Shown: positions 44,257 through 53,711 of the stretch, piece after piece
Layout of the letters: every line of letters starts with the position of its first letter
How positions within the stretch are numbered: the stretch's first letter is position 1
Origin: CAVZVZ01 sp963778895
GTDB taxonomy: Bacteria; Actinomycetota; Acidimicrobiia; Acidimicrobiales; Acidimicrobilacustridaceae
Length of the DNA: 64,000 bases
Assembly (NCBI GenBank): GCA_963778895.1
Contig: CAVZVZ010000002.1
Coordinates: forward strand, 806,001 to 870,000
Direction: 5' to 3'
Notes under the pieces: generated by a model
Seen by the model: only the letters and a program-made list of their open reading frames with translations
Database searches by the model: none
What the model was told of the DNA's origin: nothing
Position numbers and translations under genes: made by a program

Positions 44257-46629
44257 TCAGTCGATCGAGAACCAGGCCCGAACCTGTGCCTCGTGATCGA
44301 CATAGCGGTCACCGGAGACATCGACCACCACGCGGTCGATCACCCCGCCCGTGAAGTCGAAGGTGCCTCGGTCGCCGTAGTCCGGCGTCACCGGGGAGGC
44401 GCTGTCACGCCCGACGCAGATGCCGTCACCGACAAGGCAGAAGTTGCCGGGTTGGGTGACGATGTCGCCCGTGCCGACCGCTTGGTCGTCCATGTAAAGG
44501 GTCAGGGTGCCCGCGAAACCCGGCATGTCGGGATCGCTGCTCGGGCCGGACGCGGCGAACTCGGCGGTGAACACGTGGGCGCCGGCCGTCACCTCGCGGT
44601 CCGACGAGATGGTCTGCAACGTGGTGCCGACCCAGTTGAACACGTAGTGCAAGCGTCCGTCTTTGATGTAGAGACTGTGGCCGCCGGCCACGCCACCGTG
44701 AGCGAAGAGCACACCCTCGGCGGCGGTGCCGTCGAGCGTGATACCAGCCGCGATCGTGTACGAGCGACCGTTGATCGCCACGCCAGCGCTCTCGGGCACG
44801 TCGGCACAGTGCGGGTAGTAGGTGTACCGCTCGCGGTCTGGACCGCCGCGTGGTCGCTCGGACAGCACCTGTTCCAACGCGGTGCGGTCGTCGAGGGGCA
44901 GGGCGTCGTAGACGCCGGCGTAGTACGCCCACAGCTCCTTGAGCGCCTCTAGGCGAGTGGGTTCGTCCTCGGCCAGGTTCTTGCTCTGCGCGCGATCGGT
45001 CTCGAGGTGGAACAGCTCCCACTCGTCCTTGTCGAAGTTGCCCCACCCGCTGATCGGTGGGTGCAAGGTCGACGCCAACCAACCGTCGTGATAGATGGAG
45101 CGCTGACCGAGCATCGCGTAGAACTGCGTGTCCTTGCCCGGCACGCTCGGGTCGGTCAGCGACGCCGCGAAGCTCTCGCCCTCGATGGGGCTCTGTGTGT
45201 AGCCCTTTAGGACCTCGGGCGGTTCGATGCCGAGCAACTCGTAGATCGTGGGCACCACATCGACAGCGTGGATGTACTGCGGTCGTACCTCGCTCGACGC
45301 CTTGATCTTGGCCGGCCAGGAGACGAAGCACATGTCGGCCACGCCGCCCTCGGCCCCGGCCCATCGCTTCCAATACGGAAACGGTGTGTCGAGGGCCCAT
45401 GCCCAACCCGTGTTGTAGTGGTTGTACGACTGCGGGGTTCCGAGCTCGTCGATGTGCGCCAGTGTCTTGTCGGTCGAGTCGGCGAGGCCGTTGAAGAAAC
45501 GCCACTCGTTGAAGCTGCCGTTCGGTCCACCCTCGCCGCTCGCGCCGTTGTCGGAGATGACGACGATGATGGTGTTGTCGAATTGGCCGGAGTCTTCGAG
45601 GTAGTCGAGCACGCGACCAAGCTGGTGGTCGCTGTACGCGATGTAGCCGGCGAACACCTCGGCCATGCGCGCGAACAGCCGCTGCTCGTCTTCGGACAGC
45701 GAATCCCACGGCCGCACGGTGTCGAGCTGCGGCCAGGGCTGGCCGTCAGGACCCGTTCGCTCGGGCTCGCCGTGCGGGTTGATGGGCGAGAGCTCGGTGC
45801 CTTCGGGCAAGAGACCCAGCTCGATCTGTCGGGCGAGGATCTCGGACCGGATGGCCTCGTAGCCCTGGTCGAACCGGCCCTTGTACTTGTCGGCCCATTC
45901 CGCGGGCACCAGGTGGGGCGCGTGCCCCGCCGACGGTGCCAAGTACATGAAGAACGGCTTGTCGGGATCGATGACCTTGGCGTCACGGATGAAGCTGATC
46001 GCTTTGTCCGAGAGATCATCGGCGACGTGGTAACCGTCCTCCGGGCGGCCCGGAGGATCGATCTGATGGTTGTCGTGCACCAGGTCCGGGTACCAGTCGT
46101 TGGTCTCGCCGCCGAGGAACCCGTAGAACCGCTCGAACCCCCGCCCGAGAGGCCAACGGCCCTTGAACGCGGCAAGGTTGCACTCCTCGCCGGGCGTCAG
46201 GTGCCACTTGCCAACGCAATACGTGTTGTAACCGTGCTCGGCGAGCACCTCGGAGATGAAGCCGTTCTCGAAGGGGATCCGCGTCGAGACCCCGGGGAAG
46301 CCGGACGAGAACTCGGCGATGGTCGCCATGCCGTTGCTTGTAGCGTTACGGCCCGTCAATAGCGACGCGCGTGTCGGCGAGCACAGGGCCGTGGTGTGAA
46401 AGTTGGAGTAACGCACGCCCGCATCGACGATGCGGCGCATGTTCGGGCACTCGATCGGCCCGCCGTAGATGTCCATCGTGGCGTAGCCCAGGTCGTCCCA
46501 GGCGAGCAGCAGCACGTTCGGAGCGCCGTCGGGCGCCTTGGGTGGAAGGAAGGGCTCCCAATCGGGCTCGGAATCGCGAATGTCCATCGCGATCTTTCCC
46601 TTGAAGGGCGTGGGCATGGTGTGCTCCAT
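44257..46629 (-). CDS. Arylsulfatase, Cys-type (formylglycine-dependent)
   Basis: A 790-residue intact gene. VLLLAWDDLGYATMDIYGG carries the metal-binding DD. CSPTRASLLTGRN (C about 83) is the sulfatase signature, whose Cys must be converted to formylglycine. YCVGKWHLTPGEE, SAGHAPHLVP and VVISDNGASGEGGPNGSFNEW complete the active site. The C-terminal 200 residues form a beta-rich extra domain. No signal peptide, so cytosolic. ATG 46629 or 46617 are possible starts; a TTG at 46647 is less likely. The maturase at 29-30 kb is the probable activator, and the divergent LAL gene the probable regulator. Confidence 0.9.
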   Translation of the reverse strand: MEHTMPTPFKGKIAMDIRDSEPDWEPFLPPKAPDGAPNVLLLAWDDLGYATMDIYGGPIECPNMRRIVDAGVRYSNFHTTALCSPTRASLLTGRNATSNGMATIAEFSSGFPGVSTRIPFENGFISEVLAEHGYNTYCVGKWHLTPGEECNLAAFKGRWPLGRGFERFYGFLGGETNDWYPDLVHDNHQIDPPGRPEDGYHVADDLSDKAISFIRDAKVIDPDKPFFMYLAPSAGHAPHLVPAEWADKYKGRFDQGYEAIRSEILARQIELGLLPEGTELSPINPHGEPERTGPDGQPWPQLDTVRPWDSLSEDEQRLFARMAEVFAGYIAYSDHQLGRVLDYLEDSGQFDNTIIVVISDNGASGEGGPNGSFNEWRFFNGLADSTDKTLAHIDELGTPQSYNHYNTGWAWALDTPFPYWKRWAGAEGGVADMCFVSWPAKIKASSEVRPQYIHAVDVVPTIYELLGIEPPEVLKGYTQSPIEGESFAASLTDPSVPGKDTQFYAMLGQRSIYHDGWLASTLHPPISGWGNFDKDEWELFHLETDRAQSKNLAEDEPTRLEALKELWAYYAGVYDALPLDDRTALEQVLSERPRGGPDRERYTYYPHCADVPESAGVAINGRSYTIAAGITLDGTAAEGVLFAHGGVAGGHSLYIKDGRLHYVFNWVGTTLQTISSDREVTAGAHVFTAEFAASGPSSDPDMPGFAGTLTLYMDDQAVGTGDIVTQPGNFCLVGDGICVGRDSASPVTPDYGDRGTFDFTGGVIDRVVVDVSGDRYVDHEAQVRAWFSID

Positions 46630-46720
46630 GGGTGGGGCGACGGGCAACGGACGGGTGAATCAATAGTCCAATACGCCGAGCAGCGGGTCTTCATCCGATC
46701 CGGGTGATCGCGTCGGGCGA

Positions 46721-46726
46721 TAACGT
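46721..46726 (+). promoter_or_regulatory. -10 element, leaderless promoter of the LAL regulator
   Basis: TAACGT, 6 bases, GTG at 46733. Confidence 0.5.
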
Positions 46727-46737
46727 CACACTGTGAC
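46725..46737. promoter_or_regulatory. Palindromic operator over the LAL transcription start
   Basis: GTCACA-C-TGTGAC, a perfect 13-base palindrome covering the end of the -10 element and the GTG start codon. A protein bound here would block initiation, suggesting repression or autoregulation. Confidence 0.55.
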
Positions 46738-49015
46738 AGCAATGCAGGCGGTGGGTGACGCGGAAGCCGTGACGGGAGACGAGATCGCTGCTGTCGCCGC
46801 GGGCAGTTACCGAGCCCCCACGCGCAGTCCCCGCCTGATCGCTCGCGAGGCATTGCTCGCCCGTCTCGTCGATCAAACCAGCGAACAACTGATCGTGGTG
46901 TCGGCGCCGGCCGGGTACGGCAAGACCACCACCATGGCGCTGTGGGATGCGGCCGACCCGTGCGACTTCGCCTGGGTCCACCTCGATGTCACCGACGATG
47001 ATCCCGTCCACCTGTTGCGTCACATCGCCCGAGGCCTCCACGAGGTCGAGCCGGTCGACCCGAGCGTCTTGCGTGTCCTGAGCGGAGGCGGTCGGTCGAT
47101 CGATCTCGACATGTTGCCCGCACTCGGTTGGGCACTCCACGAGCGGCGACCGTTCGTGCTGGTGCTCGACGACGTCCATTGCCTCAGGTCTCCCGCCTCG
47201 TTGCGCTGCGTCGAGAGCCTGCTCGGCTATCTGCCGGCGGGAGGCCGATTGGCCCTCGTGGGTCGCGGCGTACCGTCGATCGACCTGGCTCGCCGGCGCA
47301 TGAGCGGGCAGCTGCTCGAGATCACGGCCGGTGACTTGGCGATGGACGACGCCGAGGCGGCCGCACTGCTCGACAAGGCCGGCCTCACCGTGGATCTGGA
47401 CACCGTTCACGCGTTGGTGGAACAGACCGAGGGATGGGCGGGTGGCCTGCACCTCGCCGCGTTGGCGTTGGCTCATCGAGATGCCAACGCGCGCGCGACC
47501 GCGTTCTCTGGTCGCGACCGCTTGGTGGCGGACTACCTCGTCGAGGAGGTGTTGGCCGTTTCGAGCCCTGCGATCCAACAGTTCCTCCTGCGGTCGTCGG
47601 TGCTCGATCGTATGAGCGCAAGCCTGCTGGACGAGCTGCTCGAAACCAATGACGCCGGACAACTCCTGGCCGAGATCGAGCGGTCGGGCAACCTCTTCCT
47701 CGTGCCGCTCGACCGTGAACGAGAGTGGTTCCGTTATCACCATCTGTTCGGCGAGATGCTCCTCGCGCGACTCCGTACCCTCGATCCGGATCTGGCCGAC
47801 GCGTTGCACGCTCGGGCCAGCGCCATCAGCGAACGACAGGGGGACATCGATGGCGCGGTCCGCCACGCGGTTGCGGCGCGCGACGGGTCGCGTGCCGCCG
47901 ATCTCGTGCTGCGATACGGCGTGAAGCTCGTCTACGACGGCCGTGTCGCCCTGCTGGGCCAGTGGTTGGAGTTGTTGGGTGCTGAGGCGTGGGAGCAGAT
48001 TCCCGCTGCGGTCGTCGCGTCGGCCTGGTACTCCGTCGCAACCGGAGATTTCGCTCGGTTGATCGAAGCGATGCAGGCTGCCGACCGGATCGGCCACGCG
48101 GGGCCATTGAGCGATGGCTCGCCTTCGCTCGAGGTGGCGATGGCCATGCTGCGCGCGGTCGCTGCCGGTCAAGGACTCTCCGGTGTGTTGGCCGACACCG
48201 AGATCGTGCGGGCGGGAGGCGGGGCCGACACCAATCCCTGGTGGGGCCTGGCTACTGGTGTGCGCGGCACGGCATGTTCGATGCTCGGGCACCTCGACGA
48301 AGCCCGGGCTCTGTTACTTGATGCGTGCCCAGCGCTGACGTTGGCACCCACGTTCGAAGCGGGCGCGCTGGCGCATCTCGCGCTGCTCGACCTCTACGCC
48401 GACGATCTGGCGGGCGCAGAGGCGTTCAACCGAAAGGCGTTGGCGCTCGCCGACCGCCACCGCCTCGAAGGCGTGGTGCCGGCCATCCCCGTGTTCGTGA
48501 TCGGCGCACTGGTCACCGCCCGCACCGGTCGGGTGGAGGAGGCGAAGCGCCTCACCGCGACGGCGCGCTCGATGTTGATTCGGCTCGGCGATCTCGCACC
48601 GCGCACGGCTGTGCTCGGGTATTTGCTGTTGGCCAAGACGGCGCTGGCGCTGGGGGATCCGACGGGTGCGCGGTCGTTGGCCCAGGAGGCGCAGCGAGCC
48701 CGTCAGCGCGATGGGTCAGCGACCTATCTCGTCGAGCAGCTCGATGCGTTGCACGAACAGCTGGCGAGCGCGGCCGTAACGGGCAATGTGGCCATCTCGC
48801 CCCTCACCGCAGCAGAGCTCCGCGTGTTGCCATACCTGGCGACCCATCTGTCGTTGCAGGAGATCGCCGAGGCGTTGATCATCAGCCGGAACACGGCCAA
48901 GAGCCACTCGGTGGCGATCTACCGGAAGCTCGGTGTGTCGTCCCGCAGCGACGCGGTGACGGAGGCTCGGCGACTTGGCCTGATCGCCGATCCGACGACT
49001 ACGACCCCGTACTGA
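46733..49015 (+). CDS. LuxR-family transcriptional regulator, LAL/MalT type
   Basis: A 760-residue intact gene. The P-loop SAPAGYGKTTT is at about 57-66 and the Walker B FVLVLDDVH near 140, followed by a STAND-type winged helix with ITAGDLAMDDAEAAALL. A TPR-like helical array covers about 350-680. The C-terminal LuxR helix-turn-helix TAAELRVLPYLATHLSLQEIAEALIISRNTAKSHSVAIYRKLGV is at about 695-740. MalT-like proteins are activated by small-molecule and ATP binding. It is divergent from the arylsulfatase with about 100 bases between and is the likely regulator of that gene. Confidence 0.95.
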   Translation: MTAMQAVGDAEAVTGDEIAAVAAGSYRAPTRSPRLIAREALLARLVDQTSEQLIVVSAPAGYGKTTTMALWDAADPCDFAWVHLDVTDDDPVHLLRHIARGLHEVEPVDPSVLRVLSGGGRSIDLDMLPALGWALHERRPFVLVLDDVHCLRSPASLRCVESLLGYLPAGGRLALVGRGVPSIDLARRRMSGQLLEITAGDLAMDDAEAAALLDKAGLTVDLDTVHALVEQTEGWAGGLHLAALALAHRDANARATAFSGRDRLVADYLVEEVLAVSSPAIQQFLLRSSVLDRMSASLLDELLETNDAGQLLAEIERSGNLFLVPLDREREWFRYHHLFGEMLLARLRTLDPDLADALHARASAISERQGDIDGAVRHAVAARDGSRAADLVLRYGVKLVYDGRVALLGQWLELLGAEAWEQIPAAVVASAWYSVATGDFARLIEAMQAADRIGHAGPLSDGSPSLEVAMAMLRAVAAGQGLSGVLADTEIVRAGGGADTNPWWGLATGVRGTACSMLGHLDEARALLLDACPALTLAPTFEAGALAHLALLDLYADDLAGAEAFNRKALALADRHRLEGVVPAIPVFVIGALVTARTGRVEEAKRLTATARSMLIRLGDLAPRTAVLGYLLLAKTALALGDPTGARSLAQEAQRARQRDGSATYLVEQLDALHEQLASAAVTGNVAISPLTAAELRVLPYLATHLSLQEIAEALIISRNTAKSHSVAIYRKLGVSSRSDAVTEARRLGLIADPTTTTPY

Positions 49016-49033
49016 CAGGTCGCCCCGTCAGGG

Positions 49034-49832
49034 TCAGGCGGCGAGGTCGCTGGGTCGGAGCAGTAGGACCGGACACGTTGCATCGTGGAGCACGCGCGCG
49101 GCAACACTGCCGAGCGTCAGCCGGGCCAGCCCCGTGCGGCCGTGGGTCGTCATGGCGATCAGGTCGGCGTCCTGCAGTTTGGCGAACGTCACGATCGCAT
49201 CGGCCGCTTCGGACTCGTGCAGTACCTCCCACCCGGTTCGCACGCCGTCGCGCTCGAGGCTCTCGGCGATCTGACGGACGTAGCCGGTGTCCGTGCCCGC
49301 CCCGGCTTCGCGTGACGGGTTGACCACGGTGATGGGCCACGCGGCCGCGCCGGTCGCCCGAGACCATTCTGTTGCCGACGTCAGAATCCGTTCCGCGTTC
49401 TCTGACCCGTCGAGGGGGACCGTGACCGACCCACGTGGCCAGCTCTCGGTCTCCTTCCAGTTCCTTCCGATCAGGAGCACAGGCCGTTCGAGCGCGCGGA
49501 CGACGCTGTCGGCCACGCTGCCGAGCAATGCGCGCGATGGACCACTGCGCGCATGGCTGGTCATGACGATGAGACTGCCCTCGGCCTCGCCCGCGTTCGC
49601 GATGCATTCATCGGGATGGTGACCGATCAACACGTACGGATTGCGGGTCGGCTACATCGAGGCGCTCGGTCACACCCTCGATGTACTCATGGCGCTCGTC
49701 CTGGTCAGCCTCGTCGACGACCGACATCGTGACGAGCGCGGCGCCCGTCGTGCGCGCCAACCGGCCTGCCGGTTCGAGGGCCCGCTCGGCGAATGGGCCT
49801 CCGTCCAACGGCACGATGATGGTGTCGAACAC
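49034..49832 (-). CDS. Universal stress protein, two tandem UspA domains (one frameshift)
   Basis: About 265 residues. Domain 1 (IIVPLDGGPFAERAL, then SLIVMTSHARSGPSRALLGSVADSVVRALERPVLLIG) and domain 2 (VTVPLDGSENAERIL, then LIAMTTHGRTGLARLTLGSVAARVLHDATCPVLLL) both keep the G-x2-G-x9-GS/T ATP-binding motif. The register changes near 49635. Tandem Usps are common in actinobacterial hypoxia and stress regulons. The GTG start has a GGAGG site. It is convergent with the LAL gene and downstream of the CBS and membrane protein genes. Confidence 0.85.
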
Positions 49833-49870
49833 GGTGTGTTCCTCCGAGTTGATCGGGGACGGTCAGGTCG

Positions 49871-50740
49871 TCAGGTGGCGGGCTCGAGCGATGTGAGCTG
49901 CCACGAGCCGGTTTCGGTGTAGGTGATGGCGCCGACCGGTGAGTTCGACTCGATGCGGAGCGAGCGTTCGGATCGAACGGGCAACCCCGTGGCCACGACG
50001 AACCAGAGATCAGCGTCCTGTTCGCCGGATTGGGCGCCGGTCAGGGTGCGCGACTGACGATAGTGGCGGGTGGCGACGGGTGCGCCCGCGACGACTACGT
50101 CCTCGTCGCCGACGAAGGTGTACGGGCCCGCGCTCGTCGTCTGGCCGGCCGCCTGTGTATTGGTGCCGGTGCAGGTGTCGGTCCACGCGGTGCCGGGAGG
50201 GGCGTCGGGCATCATCACGATGGAGGGCGGAGCGCAGTCGAACGTCGAGGTGTTCTCGATCTGTGCCGCGCCCAGATCCCACCGTTGGTAAGTCTGACCG
50301 CCCGACTCCACGACCGTTCCTATGGAGTCGCCGGGGCAGTTGCGCCATGTTTGCCAGTGCGCCTCGTTGTAGTCGAGACGGATGACCCAGCAGCCGTCGG
50401 TTTCGTACTGAACCGTCAGCGGCATGACTGTTCCATCGTCCTGTCCGAGCGGCGGGAACGAAAGCGCCTCGTGGCCCGTGCCCGTTGCCGAGTAGACGCC
50501 GGCGATGGGTCGACGAACGTCGGGCGCGGCTGTCGAACTTGCGCCTTGGCGATAGGTGTCGACCGCTTCGTCGACGGACTTGGCACCCGGATCTTCACGC
50601 AACAGGAACGGCACGCCGATCAGGAGGCAGGGGAGAAGGATCAGCGCCACGACCAACCCGACCACCCACGGCCAGCGTCGGCGGCGGTGTGGTTCCTCGG
50701 GGTCCGAGTTCGGTGTCGTCGCGACAGCGGTCTGGGTCAT
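49871..50740 (-). CDS. Membrane-anchored extracytoplasmic protein of unknown function
   Basis: A 289-residue protein with a short basic cytosolic stretch (PHRRRRWPW), one membrane span (VVGLVVALILLPCLLIGVPFLL, about 25-46) and a beta-rich outer domain with four Cys (CWVIRL, RNCPG, FDCAPP, DTCTG) that could form two disulphides. No family is recognised. It lies between CBS and USP genes, 11 bases from the CBS gene, in one operon. Confidence 0.65.
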   Translation of the reverse strand: MTQTAVATTPNSDPEEPHRRRRWPWVVGLVVALILLPCLLIGVPFLLREDPGAKSVDEAVDTYRQGASSTAAPDVRRPIAGVYSATGTGHEALSFPPLGQDDGTVMPLTVQYETDGCWVIRLDYNEAHWQTWRNCPGDSIGTVVESGGQTYQRWDLGAAQIENTSTFDCAPPSIVMMPDAPPGTAWTDTCTGTNTQAAGQTTSAGPYTFVGDEDVVVAGAPVATRHYRQSRTLTGAQSGEQDADLWFVVATGLPVRSERSLRIESNSPVGAITYTETGSWQLTSLEPAT

Positions 50741-50751
50741 CAGGTGCGCGG

Positions 50752-51201
50752 TCAGCGCGTTGACGGCACCGGACTGTCGCGATGGGGGAACAAGACCTCG
50801 GCCGTGACGGGACGGGTCAGATCGTTCAAGTCAGCGGCCAAATTCACCAGGAGATCATCGACCGTGAGCGTGCCGACCAAACGCCCGTCGCGAACGACGA
50901 CGAGTCGTCGGATGGCGTGTCGGCGAAACGCGGCGAACGCGTCATGAAGGTCGGTGTCGGCGTCGATGACGACAGCCGGCGAGGTCATCACGCTGTCGAC
51001 ACGCGCCTCCGGCGATAGTCCGTGGGCGATCCCACGCCGCACGAGATCCCGGTCGGTGGCGATGCCGAGTGGACGATCGTCGGCGTCGACAACGACGACG
51101 GAACCGACCCCCACCTCGTCCAAGAGCTTCGCCGCTTGCTGGATGGTGCACGCCGCATCCACACCAAGGCCTGGCCTGCGAACCGCTTCCGTTGTCTGCA
51201 C
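50752..51201 (-). CDS. CBS-domain pair protein
   Basis: A 149-residue protein made of two CBS motifs. The first ends IATDRDLVRRGIAHG, the second GTLTVDDLLVNLAADL, and VMTSPAVVIDADTDLHDAFAAF lies between them. Such stand-alone Bateman modules bind adenine nucleotides and sense energy state. The GTG start has a GAGAGGAG site. It is upstream of the membrane protein and USP genes. Confidence 0.85.
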   Translation of the reverse strand: MQTTEAVRRPGLGVDAACTIQQAAKLLDEVGVGSVVVVDADDRPLGIATDRDLVRRGIAHGLSPEARVDSVMTSPAVVIDADTDLHDAFAAFRRHAIRRLVVVRDGRLVGTLTVDDLLVNLAADLNDLTRPVTAEVLFPHRDSPVPSTR

Positions 51202-51255
51202 TGTTGCTCCTCTCGGGTTGTGTGCGTTACTCGACCGCTTGCTGGCGGGACTGCG

Positions 51256-51796
51256 TCACGGGCGTGACTCGGCCCGATCGACGGTCGTGGCGAGCTTCGA
51301 GGCCCACTCCTGCGCCCGATCCGCTTCGCCGTCGAGCAGGTGGTTGTGCTTGTCGACGAGGAAGCTCTCTGGGCCGGCGATCAGTTCGAGGCCGTGATGT
51401 CGTAGGCGTCGAGCGATGCCCTTCGAGGCCCGACCGGTGAGCGTCGCCGGGCCATCTATTCGTGTGTCGAAGGCCGCCGCCGACGCGCCGAAGCTCCTTG
51501 GGAAGGCCGTCGAACCAATCGCGCAGACCAGGCCCTTCGGCATCGGGGTCGACTTCGAGGTCGGCATCCTTCGCGGCCGCCTCCACCGCCGACTTACGAG
51601 TGGCCGAGGAAGTCATGCCGTGCACGTGGGTCGGCCCACCCACAACCAACAGATCCGTGCCGGCAAGCGTTTCGGAAGTGGCACCCTCTACGGGGCACAC
51701 GAGCACATCGAAGGTCGTCTCGAGCCCGACGCCGATGCGCTCCGCGACAACGTGGGTGTTTCCGTACATCGACTCGTAGACCACTACAGCACGCAT
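51256..51796 (-). CDS. Flavodoxin-domain protein (one frameshift)
   Basis: About 180 residues. VVVYESMYGNTHVVAERI is the FMN phosphate loop, and DLLVVGGPTHVHGMTS the second flavodoxin segment. After a register change near 51475 comes AAFDTRIDGPATLTGRASKGIARRLRHHGLELI, matching the second half of the fold. It is probably an electron carrier or FMN-binding redox protein. A GGAGG site precedes the ATG. It leads the CBS-membrane protein-USP group. Confidence 0.8.
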
Positions 51797-51895
51797 CGCG
51801 AATCCTCCAGCGCTAGGCCTCTGCATCGATCCTCGATCAATGGCAGGCCGCACGGCAGAGGCGAAGGTCCCGAAGTTGGCCTGGTCGGACGGCCG

Positions 51896-52378
51896 TCAGC
51901 CGACGTAGGTCGGTTGCACCCCGGTTGCAGGGACGACCGCCGATTCTGCTACGGAGGCCACGGGTGGATCTGTCGGAGGTGGCGGCGGTTGGGTCACGGC
52001 CGGTGCGCAACTGCCGTCGAGCGTCACCTGTCCGACGATCGCGAACTCGAATGGCGATGTCATCGAGGCGTGCAGTAGCACCGCTCCCGCGGCCGAACCA
52101 TCGACCGCCACTGTCGCGGTGCCCGTCGAGCTGGGAGGGATGCTCGACGGCTGAATGTCGACAGGGCCCGAGACCGCACCTGACATCTCCGCTGAGCCGA
52201 TCACGACGGGCACAGGAGCTTCGGGGTAGTTGAGGATCGACCAAGTGATCTTCGCCGTGCCCGGTGCGCCGCAAGCGACGGTACCGCTGGCCGTGGGCGT
52301 GCGGATGGCCGCGCGTGCATCGTCTGTCCACGTCGCCAGCACCGCGATCGCGAGAGGGACGATGAGCAGCATGCGCAT
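51896..52378 (-). CDS. Secreted protein of unknown function
   Basis: About 160 residues with a signal peptide (MRMLLIVPLAIAVLATWTDDARA, cleaved before AIRTP), a beta-sandwich-like mature domain with two Cys (VACGAPG, DGSCAP) and a Pro-rich C-terminal tail. The tail contains VPATG but no membrane span or basic end follows, so it is not a sortase substrate in the usual sense. In-frame starts at 52423 and 52489 are possible. Confidence 0.6.
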   Translation of the reverse strand: MRMLLIVPLAIAVLATWTDDARAAIRTPTASGTVACGAPGTAKITWSILNYPEAPVPVVIGSAEMSGAVSGPVDIQPSSIPPSSTGTATVAVDGSAAGAVLLHASMTSPFEFAIVGQVTLDGSCAPAVTQPPPPPTDPPVASVAESAVVPATGVQPTYVG

Positions 52379-52557
52379 CACCGTGACATCGGCGATCTGA
52401 GCGTGCACCCGATCCTCCCGCATTGGGCGAGATCGTATCGCCGTGCCCGACCCAGGGAGGAGGGGAGTGACCGTCGCTGCGGTCGACAAGCTCTCGAATG
52501 TGAGGAAGGCTCGGACTCTCGTATGACAAACGTTGTGCGAATGAGCGGGAGGCGATC

Positions 52558-52878
52558 ATGAAATTCATCGTGCAGTGGACGACGCGGGCGGGGAGCGAAG
52601 CCGACGACAACCTCGAGAGCAGCGAGAGCCTGCTCAAGGCCTTCGGGACCTGGGCACCGCCGAGCGAGTGGACGATCAGCGAGTTCGTCACGCGGGTCGA
52701 TGGCCGAGGCGGGATGCTCATCTGTGAGACCGACGATCTCGCCAGTATCGACCGGACCGTGGCCCAGTACCTGGCTTGGCTCGAATACGACGTGATCCCC
52801 GTGGTGGACGTCGGTGACGGCGTGGCCAACATCGCGGCCGGGAACGCCTGGGCCCGCTCGGCGGGTGGCATCGACTGA
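52558..52878 (+). CDS. DUF3303-like small protein
   Basis: A 106-residue protein: MKFIVQWTTRAGS at the N-terminus, then LLKAFGTWAPPSEWTISEFVTRVDGRGG and LASIDRTVAQYLAWLEYDVIPVVDV. The N-terminal strand and the W-x-P pattern match DUF3303-type ferredoxin-fold proteins. Function unknown. It stands alone, divergent from the secreted protein gene. Confidence 0.75.
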   Translation: MKFIVQWTTRAGSEADDNLESSESLLKAFGTWAPPSEWTISEFVTRVDGRGGMLICETDDLASIDRTVAQYLAWLEYDVIPVVDVGDGVANIAAGNAWARSAGGID

Positions 52879-52974
52879 GGTCGTCATCGCGGGGTCGTCC
52901 AGTGCGGTTGCAGAAGTCGCACCCACGACCCCGCGGCGGCGTTCTGACTCGCGCAAATCGAGACGAACATCCAC

Positions 52975-53664
52975 TCAGTCGGGACCGTCGCATGTGGCGA
53001 GCATCTCGCCGAGTGCGTCTCGTTCGCTGGTTGTAGCAGTCAGGCCGTAGGCGACCTTCACCTGCACCCACGTGGTTGCCATACCGCACCACGACGCGCG
53101 ATTCGGTGGCCGCCATTCATCGGGCGGGCTGGACCCTTTGGAGCGGTTGGATGAAGCGGACACCGCGAGCAAGTTGGTTTGGTCGTTCGCGAACTGTCGT
53201 CGCTGGCCGGCATCCCAACGCCAGCCGCCCGACAGGTGTGCGTTCTCGAGCGGCACGACATGATCGATGTCGAAGTCACCGGGCTCGCTCGTCGTGACCC
53301 CGTCGTAGCTCGATATCCAGTCGCCGGCGACCACTTTGCATCCGAACGGATCGACCTGCGCCGGTGTCGTCGACTGCGCAATCAGTGCTTGCTCGCGTGC
53401 GTCACAGCCGTCACCGTCGAGGTCCTCCCAGGTGGGCCAGTCGTCACGACGGTAAGGATGATCCGGGTGAGGGTTGTCGTCGATCGACAACGCGGCCAAG
53501 AGTCCGCCTGATGCCGACGAGTTGGCGTTGCTCGTCGGCGCGATTTCCCTCGACGTGTTGGCCGCTGAACTCGTACACGACAGCAGCGCAAGCGTGACGG
53601 CGACGGTGCCAAGCGATTGGACCGCTCGCGCCCGCGTTCGCTGCCAGCCCGCTCGACCCGCCAT
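52975..53664 (-). CDS. Exported HNH-type nuclease lipoprotein (GmrSD/DUF1524-like)
   Basis: About 229 residues. A lipoprotein signal (VAVTLALLSC, Cys about 24) is followed by a Ser/Asn linker and a DUF1524-type domain: WPTWEDLDGDGCDAREQALIAQS, then FDIDHVVPLENAHLSGGW (the D-H of the beta-beta-alpha metal site) and NLLAVSASSNRSKGSSPPDEWRPP (the N-x-S-K part). HNH proteins of this type cut DNA or RNA. The export signal would place it on the cell surface, suggesting nutrient acquisition or competition. ATG 53664 is chosen so that the signal peptide is the N-terminus. Confidence 0.8.
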   Translation of the reverse strand: MAGRAGWQRTRARAVQSLGTVAVTLALLSCTSSAANTSREIAPTSNANSSASGGLLAALSIDDNPHPDHPYRRDDWPTWEDLDGDGCDAREQALIAQSTTPAQVDPFGCKVVAGDWISSYDGVTTSEPGDFDIDHVVPLENAHLSGGWRWDAGQRRQFANDQTNLLAVSASSNRSKGSSPPDEWRPPNRASWCGMATTWVQVKVAYGLTATTSERDALGEMLATCDGPD

Positions 53665-53711
53665 CACGCGAGGATCCCACAGGGGCTGATCGCGACGGCG
53701 GAGGGGCCAGC

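Noticed and set aside
46725..46737. A classical CRP/FNR site at the LAL gene
   Set aside because: The order is TCACA-C-TGTGA, the reverse of the TGTGA-N6-TCACA consensus, with one-base spacing; it is kept only as an unassigned palindrome.
51896..51960. Sortase signal (VPATG) at the C-terminus of the secreted protein
   Set aside because: No hydrophobic helix or basic tail follows the motif before the stop codon, in this or neighbouring frames.
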